Positions 1 through 8,957 of a DNA stretch of 64,000 nucleotides are shown one piece after another. The position numbers were made by a program, and so were the translations under genes. Source of the stretch: Croceimicrobium hydrocarbonivorans. GTDB lineage: Bacteria; Bacteroidota; Bacteroidia; Flavobacteriales; Schleiferiaceae. Numbering within the stretch: position 1 is the stretch's first letter; every line of letters begins with the position of its first letter. Where the stretch lies: assembly GCF_014524565.1 (NCBI RefSeq), contig NZ_CP060139.1, positions 372,001-436,000 on the forward strand, written 5' to 3'. The notes below the pieces were generated by a model. It was given only the letters and a program-made list of their open reading frames with translations, searched no databases and was not told the origin of the DNA.

Positions 1-257
1 TTCCCAGGCAAGCTATCGGCATTAACTTCAAATTGATAGATCTGCTGATAAGCACCAATAGCTTCTAAGAGTGCTTGGGGTTCAATTTTACTGCGCAGGG
101 CCAGTTCAGAAAATGAGCGGTTTAAATCCTGAGCCTCAAAGGCATAAATATGCTCCCAGGGCAATTGGTCTTTATAATCTTCGGCAGGACCAATTCGAAA
201 GGCTTGACTCTTTAAACTTAGACTTATCAGAAGAAAGAAAAATAGTCGTAGGCCCAT
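1..257 (-). CDS. Exported protein of unknown function (N-terminal part, runs off the window)
   Basis: The reverse strand reads open from an ATG whose A is at 257 to the window edge, about 85 codons. It starts MGLRLFFFLLISLSLKSQA, a typical Bacteroidota signal peptide with an SQA-like cleavage region. An in-frame TAG lies six codons upstream, so no longer start is possible. The mature part visible (begins FRIGPAEDY, mixed charged and hydrophobic) matches no family I recognise. It lies 53 bp downstream of the small membrane protein gene and could be the last gene of that operon. The 3' end is missing, so its domains cannot be judged. Confidence 0.6.
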   Translation of the reverse strand, partial: MGLRLFFFLLISLSLKSQAFRIGPAEDYKDQLPWEHIYAFEAQDLNRSFSELALRSKIEPQALLEAIGAYQQIYQFEVNADSLPG

Positions 258-310
258 ATCGAATAAATTTTCCAGCTAGAAAACAAAATACATACCAATT
301 CAATATCAGG

Positions 311-685
311 CTATTGCTCCTCACTCGGAAGGCTCAAGACCCGCAAAACGGAAAGCATTCCAATGGCCAGAAAAAGCAGTGACTGTCCTAAACTCCGAAT
401 CTCAGTTCCCTGCCAATACCAGAATAAGGATAGACCAAACATGAGTAAAAGACTGGGCATTAATATCCAGAACAAGATGCGGCGGTTGACATCGCTCAAT
501 TGTTGTTTACTGGCTTTGGGATTCACCAAAGAAACGAAGCTCAAAGCCAAACCCGTGAGCATTAAAGCGGTATTGAGAGAAAGCAAAATTTCTTCACGTT
601 CCCAAATGGGGCGCATATAATAGTACAATGCCCCGGCAAAAAGGGGGAATTGTAAATAGGATAGGAAATGTAAAAAGCGATTCAT
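311..685 (-). CDS. Small integral membrane protein, unknown function
   Basis: This 124-residue protein has about four hydrophobic segments (roughly residues 5-23, 34-54, 68-90 and 98-116). The loops are short and basic around residues 57-68 (NPKASKQQLSDVNRR). I do not recognise a family. Its start lies 3 bp after the stop of the bestrophin-like gene, so the two are very likely cotranscribed and translationally coupled. Being paired with a channel suggests an accessory or membrane-environment role, but that is inference from position only. Confidence 0.7.
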   Translation of the reverse strand: MNRFLHFLSYLQFPLFAGALYYYMRPIWEREEILLSLNTALMLTGLALSFVSLVNPKASKQQLSDVNRRILFWILMPSLLLMFGLSLFWYWQGTEIRSLGQSLLFLAIGMLSVLRVLSLPSEEQ

Positions 686-688
686 GGT

Positions 689-1732
689 TTACATCAATAT
701 TCCCTTCTTAGCTTCAATGGGGGCGGGTAAATCCGTTTCGCCCAGCATTTCGAGTAAATCAATCTCTATGGTTCGGCAGAGCGATAACATGGGGATATCA
801 TTAGCCATCCCCTGAAAAGGGTTTTCAGAATAATCGCCCACAATCTCCATCACCACATAGAGCCAACCGACGATAACTAAAAATGGAATCGACATCCAAA
901 TTCCGATATTACCAAATTTGGCAAATTCGGGCACCAGCCCAAAAGGCATCAGGAAAATAAAAATACAGACGAAGATGAAGCTCATATTGGCATACTGCCG
1001 CGGTAAAGGGAATTTCTTAATCCGCTCACACTTGCCTTGATGGTCGTAAAAATCATTAAGAATCTTCTGCATTTCCATGTGGCGGAAATCATCAATGAGA
1101 TTTAAGTCTCGCAGTTTTTTGAGGTCTTCACCTTGTTTAAAAATGATTTGAGTAGCGGTATTCTTAGCCGCAATTAAATGATCATGTTCTTCCTTTCCTA
1201 AAAACTGTTGGAGCTCTATGCGGGTTACTTCATCATCCACCAAGCCCACACCAAAAAGCCTTTGATAGCGCCTGGCGAAAGAACCGGTAAACCCTCTTTG
1301 ATTAGAGTGCTCCCAAGGCGTAGCTACCAGTAATTGACTTCGTAATGCGTATAACCAAGCAATATGGCGGAAGATCAGTTTTTGATGCCAGGCCTTAATC
1401 TCCGCATCATCAACAGGTAGGGGATTGTGTAGATTGCTAGTATAATTACGTACCACATTGCCCCAAGACCGACTGCTATTTACAATGGCGCCCCAAATTT
1501 TACGGGCTTCCCACATGCGATCGTAGGCACTGTTATTCTTAAAACCCACATAAAAGGCCACAGCGGTACCAATAATGGAAACCGGCAACCAGGGGATAAA
1601 CATCCAATGATGCCCATCATCCGTATAAACATAGAGGGCCACAACCAAGGTCATCCAAAGAATTAACCAGGGAAAATGGTGTCCGGAAAAAAGAAGGATT
1701 CTTTTAAGCGAAAAATTCTTGGTAATTAACAT
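689..1732 (-). CDS. Bestrophin-like ion channel (UPF0187 family)
   Basis: The 347-residue protein has the architecture of bacterial bestrophins: an N-terminal FSLKRILLFSG segment, two early membrane helices (about 15-35 and 45-65), and the motif NNSAYDRMWEARKIWGAIVN near 65-85. A long cytosolic helical part follows, then two late membrane helices (about 248-268 and 275-297) and an acidic C-terminal region. Family members form pentameric anion or cation channels in the inner membrane. Algal thylakoid bestrophins are proposed bicarbonate channels. Here the gene is close to a carbonic anhydrase and DabAB, so a bicarbonate or charge-balancing role is a reasonable inference. Selectivity cannot be read from the sequence. 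It is followed 3 bp later by a small membrane protein. Confidence 0.85.
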   Translation of the reverse strand: MLITKNFSLKRILLFSGHHFPWLILWMTLVVALYVYTDDGHHWMFIPWLPVSIIGTAVAFYVGFKNNSAYDRMWEARKIWGAIVNSSRSWGNVVRNYTSNLHNPLPVDDAEIKAWHQKLIFRHIAWLYALRSQLLVATPWEHSNQRGFTGSFARRYQRLFGVGLVDDEVTRIELQQFLGKEEHDHLIAAKNTATQIIFKQGEDLKKLRDLNLIDDFRHMEMQKILNDFYDHQGKCERIKKFPLPRQYANMSFIFVCIFIFLMPFGLVPEFAKFGNIGIWMSIPFLVIVGWLYVVMEIVGDYSENPFQGMANDIPMLSLCRTIEIDLLEMLGETDLPAPIEAKKGILM

Positions 1733-1829
1733 AGTCTAAAATGCTTGCTCCCAATTTGAAACTTTTTTAGGGAATATGCACGTGAAAATCCGATTCATAA
1801 AAAACCAGCAGCCCTGCCTACTATAGCTA

Positions 1830-2240
1830 TTATTCGGATTGGGAACTTTGTGCTTTAAGCGAAGGGTATTTAAGCATCCACAATAGGCTGATGAGTATAA
1901 ATGGTAAAACTGAAATAAGCATTAGGGGATTCCAGCTCAACAAGGCACCCAATAGAACGAAGACTAATAATATGCCTATACTGATTATCGCAACCAAAGG
2001 CCCAATTCTTTTAGCTTGAGGCTTAGTGATTAGATAGACCAAGACCATTTGCCCGAACAGAGGTAATAGTATTAATGGATGGGCAAAATGCTCGGGCTGA
2101 TGAAAGAGATCACTAAATAGCTGAACTTCCATTTCAAATAAGAAGGCGCTTTGACCACCGCCCCATTCCAAATAGGCAATTAGTGAACTCAAGAGGACTC
2201 CAAAGGGATAGAAACGGGCTTTTAGAATTTCATTTTTCAT
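1830..2240 (-). CDS. Small membrane protein, unknown function
   Basis: This is a 136-residue protein with four probable membrane helices (about 10-28, 52-72, 80-100 and 104-126) and a polar Ser/Gln-rich C-terminus. No motif is recognised. It starts with ATG and is separated from the bestrophin-like gene by 97 bp, so it may or may not share the transcript. It is divergent from the carbonic anhydrase gene across a 196-bp intergenic region that should carry both promoters. I see no clear consensus promoter there. Confidence 0.65.
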   Translation of the reverse strand: MKNEILKARFYPFGVLLSSLIAYLEWGGGQSAFLFEMEVQLFSDLFHQPEHFAHPLILLPLFGQMVLVYLITKPQAKRIGPLVAIISIGILLVFVLLGALLSWNPLMLISVLPFILISLLWMLKYPSLKAQSSQSE

Positions 2241-2436
2241 AAAGATTCCTTGATTTTAGAAATTTAAGGCTTGAGATTGAGATCCATAGCGAAAGCCGCT
2301 TCACTGAACATTATATAAGGCTCAATCCGAATTATCCTTATGTTTGGAATTCCCTTAATTTTCATGGTCAGTTCATGCCCCTAAATGAATGGCCTGAAAT
2401 TAAGAACAAGCAATCATCCATCCTAAAAAGCATTAA

Positions 2437-3063
2437 ATGGACATTCAAAACATTTTCCAAAACAACCGCAACTGGGTTCAAAGCAAATTAGAACTCGACC
2501 CTGAATATTTCAGTGATTTATCAAAGGGGCAAAGTCCTGAAATCTTGTATATCGGTTGTTCCGACAGCCGGGTTACCGCCGAAGAATTAATGGGCGTATC
2601 ACCAGGTGAGGCCTTTATTCACCGCAATATTGCCAATATGGTTCCCAATACCGACCTCAGTGCCATGTCGGTAATTGAATATGCTGTTACTCACCTTAAG
2701 GTGAACCATGTTGTGGTATGCGGCCACTATTTCTGTGGAGGCGTAAAAGCGGCTATGCAATCGCAAGATCTGGGTATTTTAAATCCCTGGTTGCGAAATA
2801 TCCGCGATGTGTATCGCTTGCACGCCAAGGAGCTCCACGCTATTGCCGATGAGGAAGATCGCTATAAGCGTTTAGTTGAATTAAATGTGGAGGAGCAATG
2901 CTTTAATGTGATTAAAACCGCCGCCCTGCAAAGAGCCCACCGCGAGCGTAACATTAGCGTGCATGGTTGGGTCTTTGATATTCACTCTGGTAAATTGATT
3001 GATTTGGATATCAACTTCGAATCGAAAATGAAGAGCGTAATGGAGATTTATAATTTGGATTAA
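2437..3063 (+). CDS. Beta-class carbonic anhydrase
   Basis: It catalyses reversible hydration of CO2 to bicarbonate in the cytoplasm. The 208-residue length is usual for the class. Zinc ligands are visible as C41 and D43 in the CSDSR motif and as H97 and C100 in HYFCGGV. The partner residues of the Asp-Arg dyad are D43 and R45. The gene is monocistronic and followed closely by a strong hairpin terminator. With dabAB, the LysR gene and a SulP transporter in the same window it fits a bicarbonate supply function for carboxylation reactions. The assignment is firm; the link to the neighbours is inference. Confidence 0.95.
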   Translation: MDIQNIFQNNRNWVQSKLELDPEYFSDLSKGQSPEILYIGCSDSRVTAEELMGVSPGEAFIHRNIANMVPNTDLSAMSVIEYAVTHLKVNHVVVCGHYFCGGVKAAMQSQDLGILNPWLRNIRDVYRLHAKELHAIADEEDRYKRLVELNVEEQCFNVIKTAALQRAHRERNISVHGWVFDIHSGKLIDLDINFESKMKSVMEIYNLD

Positions 3064-3084
3064 GAAGCCAAATCCTCAATATAG

Positions 3085-3111
3085 AGCCAGGTTATCTACC
3101 TGGCTTTTTTG
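3085..3111 (+). terminator. Rho-independent terminator of the carbonic anhydrase gene
   Basis: AGCCAGGT and ACCTGGCT form an 8-bp perfect stem around a 5-nt loop, and the right arm runs into six T residues. It begins about 20 bp after the stop codon. Confidence 0.85.
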
Positions 3112-3158
3112 TTTGCCGCTATTAAGTTCATTAAAGTATAAGGCCTACTTTCGAGGCC

Positions 3159-3542
3159 GTGATTTCCATACTTAGAAATAGCAAGGCCCTAAGTCTGCTT
3201 TGGGGCATAATGGCATTTTACCTCCTGAATATCAGTGTGGATACGCGTGATTTCCAAGCTAATGATATTCCAGAAGACCTGAGCTTTAATGATCAGGAAA
3301 GTATGGTGGAAATTATTGTTGAGCAGATTTTGGGTTATGAAGATGCTTTTATCGAATACGATGATCCGGATACGGAAGAATCGCAAAGTCAAAACAGCTT
3401 AAAGATCGAAGCTCTCATTAATCCCTATCTCTTTATTGGCAAACCGCTCTTTATTGATGAATCCTTAATGGCCTTCAGCACCTTTTTTGCCGGAACATTG
3501 CCAGGCCATTTCAATATCGACAATCCTCCCCCACAAGCTTGA
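3159..3542 (+). CDS. Small acidic exported or membrane-anchored protein, unknown function
   Basis: The 127-residue reading begins at a GTG (MISILRN). An ATG at internal residue 18 is the alternative start. A single hydrophobic segment (about residues 10-26) is followed by a strongly acidic stretch, IPEDLSFNDQESMVEIIVEQ, and a second acidic run, EYDDPDTEES. I have the impression that similar small proteins precede outer-membrane barrel genes in other Bacteroidota, but I cannot name a family. The next gene is such a barrel, 65 bp away behind a weak hairpin. The two probably form one functional unit. Function unknown. Confidence 0.65.
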   Translation: MISILRNSKALSLLWGIMAFYLLNISVDTRDFQANDIPEDLSFNDQESMVEIIVEQILGYEDAFIEYDDPDTEESQSQNSLKIEALINPYLFIGKPLFIDESLMAFSTFFAGTLPGHFNIDNPPPQA

Positions 3543-3564
3543 TTTGTTTTTAAAATCGATTCCC

Positions 3565-3590
3565 GCTCCGCATTAAATGGAGCCTTTTTA
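3565..3590 (+). terminator. Weak hairpin with T-run between the acidic protein and barrel genes
   Basis: GCTCC and GGAGC form a 5-bp stem with a 9-nt loop, followed by a five-T tract. It is short enough to act as a partial terminator that lowers expression of the downstream barrel gene. Confidence 0.4.
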
Positions 3591-3607
3591 TCTAAACAAA
3601 TCAAAAT

Positions 3608-4465
3608 ATGAAACAATGCATTTTAGGGATGCTTAGCTTGCTAGCATTCCCACTCTCCCTATTTGGGCAAATCACTGATGCTCAGAAAGACAGTCTATTT
3701 ATTCAAGAAGTAGAAAATCAGAAGGACCCGGATAAAGTCCTACATGCCGAACCCCTTTATATCGACTTAATTCGGGATTTAGGCGCCCGTAAAGGCGAAA
3801 GGGAATGGAACATTGGAATGGGACTAACCGACAATCTTAGTTTCGATAGCTACGAAGCCTTAATTGAATATGAATGGGCCCCGATGGATCGTCTAGGTCT
3901 GGAGGTAGAGCTCCCCTTTACTCTACATTCGCCACTGGCTGGTGCCGAATCGGAGATCCCCTCCCATCGCTTAAACAGCTTAAAGGTAGCGGCACAATGG
4001 ACCTTCTTGGTGAATGAACAGTATGCCAGCTCAATGGCCATTGGTTATATCAATGAATTTGAGCTTTCGGACTTCAATAATTTTGCCAGGCCACTCATTA
4101 TTGGTAATGTTTATAATCCCTTTCTGGTGATTGCCAAACGCTGGGGACAGAACTTCCATTCCTTGCTGTATACCGGCCCACAAATCGCCCACCATTATGC
4201 TAGCAACCAGTGGCATAAGGCTTATGAAATCAATACCAGTTTCCACTATATGATTAGTGGAACCCGCAATTTTTTAGGTGTAGAAATCAACAAAAGCATT
4301 GAAAATCAGCAATTCGACCTTAGCTTGCGTCCACAAATGCGCGTGGCGATTGCCGATAATCTAATGATAGGGATTGTAGCCGGCATACCGATAAAGCGTG
4401 AAAATGAAAGGCTTAGTTCCTTTCTCCGCTTAATATGGGAGCCTGGCCATCCCCAAAAAAATTAG
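3608..4465 (+). CDS. Predicted outer-membrane beta-barrel protein
   Basis: The 285-residue protein has a clear signal peptide (MKQCILGMLSLLAFPLSLFGQ). A conserved-looking segment follows, HAEPLYIDLIRDLGARKGE at about residues 46-64. The rest alternates polar and hydrophobic residues in strand-like blocks (WNIGMGL, LGLEVELPF, AAQWTFL, EINTSFHYMI, LSLRPQMRVAI), as expected for a barrel. It resembles the COG4313-like transporter barrels I know from Bacteroidota, but the substrate is unknown. It is downstream of the small acidic protein and convergent with the dab operon across a palindromic terminator. Confidence 0.65.
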   Translation: MKQCILGMLSLLAFPLSLFGQITDAQKDSLFIQEVENQKDPDKVLHAEPLYIDLIRDLGARKGEREWNIGMGLTDNLSFDSYEALIEYEWAPMDRLGLEVELPFTLHSPLAGAESEIPSHRLNSLKVAAQWTFLVNEQYASSMAIGYINEFELSDFNNFARPLIIGNVYNPFLVIAKRWGQNFHSLLYTGPQIAHHYASNQWHKAYEINTSFHYMISGTRNFLGVEINKSIENQQFDLSLRPQMRVAIADNLMIGIVAGIPIKRENERLSSFLRLIWEPGHPQKN

Positions 4466-4524
4466 CCCATTTAAGATGAACCCTCCGGGCTCTACTCAGG
4501 TTTAGAATTCTGTTTTAAACCAGG

Positions 4525-4557
4525 AAAGCCAAGTCTGTACAGACTTGGCTTTTTGTT
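4525..4557. terminator. Bidirectional terminator between convergent genes
   Basis: A perfect 28-nt palindrome (AAAGCCAAGTCTG on the left arm, centred on GTAC) ends in a T-run on the + strand and has an A-run on the other side. It can therefore stop transcription from both the barrel gene and the dab operon. Confidence 0.85.
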
Positions 4558-4588
4558 TGGACCTATTAAAGGTCGCTAGGGGAAAGAA

Positions 4589-4906
4589 CTAATTTTCCTG
4601 TCCGGCCATCTCAAAATTGGGGCTCCAAGTGCCTTGTTTGGGCGCATCAGCCGCTAAGGCAATCGCTTTTAAGGCTGCATCATCAGAGACCTCCTTGAGC
4701 TCCGATAAAACCTGCGTCTTTAAGTTCTTTAAATCTTGGATTTTCGCTTCCTGATCCGCTCCGGTCAATTGATGATCTGCCTCCCAGCGACGTAGGAATT
4801 CAGAACGGATATCCTTAATTTGTTGGTCGATGGCCAAACTGATTAATCTTTTAAAATCGGCGGCTTTCCAATCTAATTTTTGAAGATCAATATTCATGGT
4901 TCGCAT
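4589..4906 (-). CDS. Small coiled-coil protein at the end of the dab operon
   Basis: The 105-residue cytosolic protein is almost entirely helical. It has heptad-like stretches from about 18 to 85 (IDQQIKDIRSEFLRRWEA, EAKIQDLKNLKTQVLSEL) and an Ala-rich end. The start is 10 bp after the dabA stop, so it belongs to the same operon. A second possible start is the Met at residue 4. I do not recognise a family. The tight linkage to dabA makes a subunit, assembly or regulatory partner of the DabAB complex an attractive inference. No motif shows this. Confidence 0.7.
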   Translation of the reverse strand: MRTMNIDLQKLDWKAADFKRLISLAIDQQIKDIRSEFLRRWEADHQLTGADQEAKIQDLKNLKTQVLSELKEVSDDAALKAIALAADAPKQGTWSPNFEMAGQEN

Positions 4907-4916
4907 AAGAGTGGAT

Positions 4917-7355
4917 TTAAACGGTTACTAAATTTTCATTCTGTTTTTGGGTGCTGATGGCCTCTAAACTTTGCCACTGCATTTTTCCTTGGTATTCATC
5001 AGCCATTTGTCCGGCCTCATTCATTCGGAAGAGTTTCAACCATTGATGGTCGAATAATTCTTGCAACATGGGATGCTTTTGCAGGATCTTATTAATGGCT
5101 TCCTGAGGGGCGTCGATCACCACATTTAAGCGCTGTGGTAGGTGTTGAAACTGCTTTCCATCGTGTACTGATTGCCAGGCTAAGCCGATGCGTAAATCGC
5201 CTGCCGATCCTTCTAGCACTCCAATACCGCCGCTCACATTGTGCAGGGTTTTATTACCGGCCCCAAAATTTTGATTGTCGGTGGTGCTGGCATAGTACTG
5301 AAGGTTAATCCAGGAAGTAACTACCATGGGGGCAGTCATGATCGCTTCCAAAATGGCGAAGTCTTTATCTTCCTGCCATTGGTAAGAGTGCAAGAAACTG
5401 CGAGCGCTTAGGTTTTTGCCCTTGGTTTTAGATCGCGGAGCGATTACAAAGGCATTGCAGCCTGCCAATCCCCATTCGGGGCGTAGCTGCGACCAGTCTT
5501 TGCTGCGTTTTACAATTTCTGTTTGTGCATCTTTCTCTTGAATTCCGAAACGCAAGGCTCTTTCACGTCGTGCTAATTCTGTGGCATGCTCCAGTTGCTC
5601 TTCCAGCTCTGAAAGCTCCTTCCATCGTTTCTTGTCGATTTCCCGACGGTTAATAATATGGATGGAATCGGTAGTAGTATCGTGCAGGGCCGCTATAAAT
5701 ATCGTATCCGCCGGAAGGCTTATCCCCTCCTCTTTTAAAGCGGCGCGTACCCTGGGGTCGTTTAATAATCGAGCAGAGGTCCAGGCATTAATTTCCCCCG
5801 AATGTCCACCGCAGGCGCCGCAATCCAGAGCAGTGGCGTGGGGGTTATTGACAGTGCTGGCACCATGCCCCACAATCATTACCATAGGAGCAAAGCCTTT
5901 ACTTAAGCCCATGGCCTTTAAGGCTCCCTGTGCCATTTGCACCTGGCTTTCGAAAGGAATTCCGGAAAGGTCAAGGTCTCGATCCGGGTCAGTGGCATTG
6001 GGATCTGCCGCAGGTCGGGTCCAGCCGAAAGAATCACTAATCAATTTGGAGAGGAAGCTTAGGCCTAGTGGACTCACAAAGGCGAAGGCCGATACTTTAC
6101 CGGATTTAAATCGCTTCCAGCTTTTAGCGATTTGCAGGCGGCTAAGTTTTAAACTGCGTTTTTGCTCGGTTTGACGAAGATCCCTGCCAATTTCTCGTAC
6201 TTCAACCGCGCTTGGAATAAGGGCCGGACATTGATTTCTGGCTTTATCAGAAGCCAATTCCTTATACTGCAGAGGCACACCGAAGAAACCCGCAAAACCC
6301 AGGGTTTCAATCTCGGGATCTACCTGTTCCAGATTTCGGCGGTAAAGCTCTGAGCGCACATCGATACAAAATACCGCTTGGGCCTTAGGACGCTGAGCTT
6401 GAGTTTCTTTCGCTTTATGATTTAAGCGCTCCTTTAATTCTCTTTGTGCGGCATAATCAAAGGCATCCTGCAATAGGAGGCGGCTCTCTAGACTTTCACT
6501 GCCCGGGAAGGCCGCCTTTAATTCGAGGATAGCTAAATCTGCCTTGCGTTGCTCCCAAGCTTTGTAGAGTTTTAAGTCGTTGAGTCCTTCAAGTAAGGCT
6601 GCTTCCCAAGTCAATAAAATGGTAAGGAAAGATTCCAGGTTTTGAGTATTGCCACCATAGAGTTTGGCTTGCCAGTCTTGGCCCGCCACGTAGGATGACC
6701 AACCTTTGAGTTTTAATAAGAGGCTGTGCAGATAGGGTTCCAAGGAAGGACCTTTAAGAGCCAGTACCTTAATATTTTGTTCGAGCGCTTCCTGATAATT
6801 GGCTGAAAGGCCTTTCACATAATTTCGGAAATTGGGTAGGCCCATTAATTCGGGTGCCCGGTTAATCATGGCTTCTTCGCGCCAGATTTCAAAGAGGTCA
6901 ATTCCCTCTGCATAAGGCTTATCATGCTGATTGAAAAAGTGAGCAGCCCATTGCGATACCCGATCTACCATAAAGCGCGACCAATCCTTGGTTCCATGTT
7001 CCCGGGCCAGATCTCCTAAGGTATAGAGTTCATAGAGCTCATAATTAGAAGCGGTAAGGGCCAGAAATTTAGCCTGGGCTAAAAACTCGGCACTGCTTTC
7101 CGGGCGATTATTAGCTTGAAGGGCGCGCTCGATATCCGCAGCGATAATCTGCCCTTCTTCGTACTGGGCTAGGTAAAAGTCCAGCGACATGCTCATGTCT
7201 ATTCCGGCGCGACGCTTAAGGCTGAAAGCCGCTTCTTGAAAATCTTGATGGAGCAGACCCAGATAGGGATTTACAGCGATGGAATTTTCTAAAGACCAGG
7301 CGGGAGCTAGCTTTTGGCAAGCTGTTTCGAGGGCCATTTTAATTTTTGCATCCAT
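4917..7355 (-). CDS. dabA: DabA, inorganic carbon transporter subunit (DUF2309/UPF0753)
   Basis: DabA is a peripheral zinc protein related to beta-carbonic anhydrases. With the membrane subunit DabB it drives energy-coupled, one-way CO2 hydration and so accumulates bicarbonate. The length, 812 residues, is typical. The expected zinc site is complete: C330 and D332 in CIDVRSE, H497 in GHGAS, and C512 in DCGACGGHSGE. The H-C spacing of 15 is what I recall for characterised DabA. The gene follows dabB by 20 bp and is followed by a small coiled-coil gene. A divergent LysR regulator suggests CO2-responsive expression. Confidence 0.93.
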   Translation of the reverse strand: MDAKIKMALETACQKLAPAWSLENSIAVNPYLGLLHQDFQEAAFSLKRRAGIDMSMSLDFYLAQYEEGQIIAADIERALQANNRPESSAEFLAQAKFLALTASNYELYELYTLGDLAREHGTKDWSRFMVDRVSQWAAHFFNQHDKPYAEGIDLFEIWREEAMINRAPELMGLPNFRNYVKGLSANYQEALEQNIKVLALKGPSLEPYLHSLLLKLKGWSSYVAGQDWQAKLYGGNTQNLESFLTILLTWEAALLEGLNDLKLYKAWEQRKADLAILELKAAFPGSESLESRLLLQDAFDYAAQRELKERLNHKAKETQAQRPKAQAVFCIDVRSELYRRNLEQVDPEIETLGFAGFFGVPLQYKELASDKARNQCPALIPSAVEVREIGRDLRQTEQKRSLKLSRLQIAKSWKRFKSGKVSAFAFVSPLGLSFLSKLISDSFGWTRPAADPNATDPDRDLDLSGIPFESQVQMAQGALKAMGLSKGFAPMVMIVGHGASTVNNPHATALDCGACGGHSGEINAWTSARLLNDPRVRAALKEEGISLPADTIFIAALHDTTTDSIHIINRREIDKKRWKELSELEEQLEHATELARRERALRFGIQEKDAQTEIVKRSKDWSQLRPEWGLAGCNAFVIAPRSKTKGKNLSARSFLHSYQWQEDKDFAILEAIMTAPMVVTSWINLQYYASTTDNQNFGAGNKTLHNVSGGIGVLEGSAGDLRIGLAWQSVHDGKQFQHLPQRLNVVIDAPQEAINKILQKHPMLQELFDHQWLKLFRMNEAGQMADEYQGKMQWQSLEAISTQKQNENLVTV

Positions 7356-7375
7356 AATTTTTGCTTTTTAAGCGA

Positions 7376-8935
7376 TTAGCTATTTGCTCGTTTCAATGAA
7401 CCAAAGAGGCGATCGGTGAGAACGCTCAGATAAAAACCATTGCGAAGGTGAATTTCCATCGCTCTGAACCTGCTGGAGGTTCGGAACCGTTTGGGCAAGA
7501 AATAAGTGCCCAGAGCCAAGATGGTAAAGGCCAGTAATACTCCTATGCTGAGGAAGATTTGTACGGTACTAAGCTCTGGACTCTGGGCAATTTCGGGCCT
7601 CAGAGCTAGGTGAATGATATCTTCCAGTATAAAGAAGCTTAGCACCACCAGCATAGCCCGTAATACCAGAATAAAGCGCGCTCTGAGTTCAATTCCTTCT
7701 TCAAAACTCTTGGAGAGCAGCACCGAAGTACCCACTGCGATAATGGCTGCAACAATGAGCAAACCTAAGCTCATTCCCTCAAAGCCACCTCGCAGAGTCA
7801 GCACCCCACCAAATATGACTAAGGCCAGTATCATGGCCATTAAGACCCTGTTCAGGGAGACTTCGGCCTTCTGGTTTAGCCATTGATCATTGCGATAACG
7901 ATCGATCTGGCTACCCGAACTTAGGAATGAGTGGGCCTTGTAGAAGGAATGAGCCATCAGGTGTAAAAGTGCTGCGGAATACAATCCTAGGCCGGAAAGC
8001 ATAAGGCTGAAACCCATATGCCCGATGGTTGAATAAGCCAATGATGTTTTAATGGCAGGCTGAGTTGGTGCCACCGCCGTTCCGTACAAAGCACTTAAGG
8101 CGCCAATGCTTAAGAGCAGAAGACTAGCCGCTTCGGTTCCACTAATTAAGGGCGAAAAGCGAATGATCAGGTAAGGACCGGCATTGATCAAACCGGCGTG
8201 TAAGAGTGCTGAAACCGGGGTTGGGGTTTCCATAACTTCGAGGAGCCAGCTGTGAAAGGGTATTTGCACCGCCTTAAGCGCGGCAGCCAGAACCATAAGG
8301 ATGGCCGCGGCATTTAATTGAGCAGACCAGGCTCCGGCTTCCAATTGACTAAAGATCGCCGACAATTGGGCGGTATGAAATTCGGAGTAAATCAGGGCCA
8401 AAGCACTGATGAGCAAGATATCGGCAATGCGGGCTACCACAAATTTCTTGCGGGCGGCTAAGCGGGCTCTTTCGCGATGACCGTAAAAGAGTAAGAGCCT
8501 TTGCAGGGCCATGCTGGTTCCCGTCCAAGACAGAGCTAGCAAGAGTAGGTTTCCGGATAAGACGAAGAACTGAATCAAAGCAACCGTAAGCGCTAATTTG
8601 GCGCTAAAGGCTCCTTCGCGGGAATCGCCATCCATATAATTACGACTGTAGCGAAATACGATAAAGGCGATCAGGTTAATCATGAAAAGCAGCAGGCTAT
8701 TGAGACGATCCACTCGGATGGAGAAACCTAAGTCGGCAAAACCGAATAGAGCCGACTCCATTGGCCCTTGGACATAGACCCAAACCAGGGCCAGGCTGGC
8801 CATGCTTAATCCCAAGATTGAAGATCGAATAGTGAGGCTATTGGGGAGCTTCGGATTTTTAGGCGCATAAAAAAACCCAATTCCAAGGTTTAGGATTGGG
8901 CTTAGCAGAATGGCAGTGAGAAGTATGGCAGTCAT
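7376..8935 (-). CDS. dabB: DabB, membrane subunit of the inorganic carbon transporter (complex I antiporter-like)
   Basis: The 519-residue protein is polytopic, with about 13 membrane helices, and belongs to the NuoL/MrpA-like proton_antipo_M family. Recognisable antiporter features are the helix with FHSWLLEVMETPTPVSALLHAGLINAG near 230-255 and the following S-rich and H-containing helices (SIGHMGFSLM, LMAHSFYKAHSF). It is first in the operon, directly upstream of dabA, which separates it from ordinary complex I subunits. It is expected to couple proton or sodium flow to CO2 hydration by DabA. The start is an ATG 88 bp from the divergent lysR start. Confidence 0.92.
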   Translation of the reverse strand: MTAILLTAILLSPILNLGIGFFYAPKNPKLPNSLTIRSSILGLSMASLALVWVYVQGPMESALFGFADLGFSIRVDRLNSLLLFMINLIAFIVFRYSRNYMDGDSREGAFSAKLALTVALIQFFVLSGNLLLLALSWTGTSMALQRLLLFYGHRERARLAARKKFVVARIADILLISALALIYSEFHTAQLSAIFSQLEAGAWSAQLNAAAILMVLAAALKAVQIPFHSWLLEVMETPTPVSALLHAGLINAGPYLIIRFSPLISGTEAASLLLLSIGALSALYGTAVAPTQPAIKTSLAYSTIGHMGFSLMLSGLGLYSAALLHLMAHSFYKAHSFLSSGSQIDRYRNDQWLNQKAEVSLNRVLMAMILALVIFGGVLTLRGGFEGMSLGLLIVAAIIAVGTSVLLSKSFEEGIELRARFILVLRAMLVVLSFFILEDIIHLALRPEIAQSPELSTVQIFLSIGVLLAFTILALGTYFLPKRFRTSSRFRAMEIHLRNGFYLSVLTDRLFGSLKRANS

Positions 8936-8957
8936 TTCTTGTGCTTTTGTGACGGGA

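Noticed and set aside
71-382. Plus-strand 103-codon open frame at the left edge
   Set aside because: The opposite strand encodes a signal peptide and continuous exported protein here. The plus frame is basic, low-complexity and crosses the end of the next minus-strand gene.
5581-6174. 197-codon plus-strand open frame inside dabA
   Set aside because: It is Ser/Arg-rich antisense of a well-conserved dabA region containing the H497/C512 site, with no start signal.
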